From Girardinichthys multiradiatus (lineage: Eukaryota > Chordata > Actinopteri > Cyprinodontiformes > Goodeidae), in contig NC_061816.1 of assembly GCF_021462225.1 (NCBI RefSeq), positions 7,651,390-7,715,389 of the forward strand: DNA of 64,000 bases. Reading direction: 5' to 3'. The stretch's first letter is position 1, and each line of letters begins with the position of its first letter. Made by a program: the position numbers and the translations under genes. Shown here piece after piece: positions 62,530 to 64,000 of the stretch. The notes under the pieces were generated by a model. It saw nothing but the letters and a program-made list of their open reading frames with translations, searched no databases and was not told where the DNA came from.

Positions 62530-63060
62530 GCCCTATTGTCTGATGAAACAAAAAAATAAGCGTTTGACCAAAATGACCATTGTTACATTTAGAGGGAAAA
62601 AGGGGGAGCTGCAAGCCAGACAAAAAGTGTGAAGTACGACAGTGGCAGCATCATGTTGTGGGGTTGTTTTGCTGCAGATAGATAGCGTATCAACATGTCA
62701 GCCAGGAAGTTAAAGCTTGGGCATGAACTGGTTTTCCAAATGGACACTGACCCGATGCGTACTGCTGAATTATTTAGAAAGAGGATTAAAAACAAGAAAG
62801 TCAATGTTTTGGAGTGGTGATCACAAAGTTCTGGCCTCAGTCCCATAGAATATTTGTGGACAGAGCTGAAAAGATGTGAGTGAACAAGGGGAATACAAAC
62901 CTGATCTGGTTACACCAGTTCTGTCAGGAGGAATGGGTCAAAATTCCAGCCAACTACTGTGAGAAGCTTAAGAAAGGAAACCCAAAATATTTGACCCAGC
63001 CCATAAAGGGAATTCCTCTAAATACAAAGAAAATGTGTTCAAATTTATGACTTTGAAAAA
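62530..63060 (+). mobile_element. Second degenerate Tc1/mariner relic
   Basis: Broken frames retain 'gtctgatgaaacaaaa' (SDET first-Asp motif), 'ggcagcatcatgttgtgggg' (GSIMLWG-like), and 'cccatagaatatttgtggac' (P-I/*-E-Y-L-W, the Glu motif). Stops and shifts throughout; inactive. Confidence 0.65.
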
Positions 63061-64000
63061 AGCAGAGATAATGAAGGTTATGAGGAAAAAAGACGTAATG
63101 CTTCCTCCCCTAGAGTGAACGTAAACATCTGGTTTCAACTGTAGCTGCTCATTTCTAATTAAAACAGGATTACATACAGATTAGGAACCTCTCGACGTCT
63201 GTTTGACATAAACTCTCCCTGCAAATGTGCGTCGCTCATCTGATTCCCAGGCTCTCGCTTGGGAAACCTTGGGTGAACCCCAACTGAAAGGCATCTCTGG
63301 AGGCTTTGGTGAGTTAAAGCCCCGCTGCTGGACGCTCCCACAGTGGCTTCCTTTGTGCCTGCTGTGTGACCGGCTCGCTCTGTATTCCACCCTTGCACAA
63401 CCAGCTCCAAGGAAAAGCCTCCCAGCTCCTACAGAAGAGAGAGGGGGATGAAGAAACCTCCTAATTTTCCCTCTCTGGATTTAATTGCTGGTGACACTGA
63501 TCCCAAAGTCTTAAATCAGCGCACAGAACATTTTATGGGTTCATTTGTGATGGAAAAACTCTCTGGAGGACGCTCTGCTGCTCTGTAGACTCCTTCAGAT
63601 CAATCCAATAAAACTTTTGTTCGTAAGGATTATAAACACCTGCTTTTCAGTAATACAGTAAATGAGGGCAGTTATACATTTTCCTTTTCATTTGCTTTAA
63701 CAGAAGAGGCTGGTTTCAGGGGCAGAATACTGTTACCCCTCCTCTGTATCAGCGCTGATACTGAACTGCTGATAAGCTTCCACTTTAACGCTGTGGGGAA
63801 GTAGTGCACAATACCAAGCCAGTGTTCCCACAAGTGTAATGAGTAACTTGAATGTCAGCTCCCTTTATAGTTGGGGCACTTCCTTGGCCCGTTTCCAGTT
63901 GCAGCTTTTTGTTGTGTGGGTGAGCGGAGGTAACGACCTGTGTGTGCAGGTGGATGGATTAAGGAAGGATTGGGACGTTTATTTTGTGTCTTTCACACCT
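63060..64000. other. No gene seen at right edge
   Basis: Mixed unique sequence. No RNA gene, transposon motif or convincing exon was found. Confidence 0.45.

Overview
The window is vertebrate nuclear DNA, most likely from a ray-finned (teleost) fish. The reasons are vertebrate-type tRNA genes, one recognisable vertebrate gene with small exons and large introns (chn1, alpha-chimaerin, minus strand), and a dense load of Tc1/mariner, hAT and LINE elements of the kind common in fish. There is nothing prokaryotic here: no operons, ribosome-binding sites or CRISPR arrays. Most long open frames are chance frames inside repeats.

Layout. 1-4874: a satellite built from a 64-bp unit and a longer block, with three identical minus-strand tRNA-Asp(GTC) genes inside it. 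4875-7375: a minisatellite-rich low-complexity frame of unknown nature. 7401-17694: a decayed multi-exon gene that looks like a DDE transposase or a gene derived from one. Its exons can be joined across an intron of about 5.7 kb, and that intron holds one nearly intact Tc1-like element and a nested, inverted Tc1 cluster. 18.7-26.4 kb: a tRNA neighbourhood (Val, Asp x2, Gly x3, Lys, Met, plus Thr-like, Asp and Gly fragments) duplicated several times and invaded by a hAT element, LINE fragments, a large foldback element and a fragment of the same transposase-like gene.

30449-49718 (minus): chn1. Twelve internal and terminal coding exons of the SH2-containing alpha2 form are readable, followed by the C1 and RhoGAP domains. 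The shorter alpha1 form has its own start exon at 38122, which reads straight into the shared exon. Its introns hold a 3.5-kb GGAT-based array (34.06-37.54 kb), purine-rich repeats and old transposon relics. Only the first coding exon of alpha2 (about 19 coding bases, judged from the family's length) was not found. A promoter-like exon lies at 52.38-52.43 kb.

52.6-64 kb: a tRNA-Ile(AAT) gene, a decayed APE-type LINE (52.9-55.66 kb), a dispersed LINE/SINE-tail-like repeat, an internally deleted Tc1 element with TIRs of about 200 bp (58180-59596), a GC-rich unclassified block, and two worn Tc1 relics. The clearest working host components are chn1 and the tRNA genes with intact cloverleaf sequence and nearby T-run terminators. 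Much of the rest is a layered record of insertions, and paralogous empty sites allow several of them to be checked.
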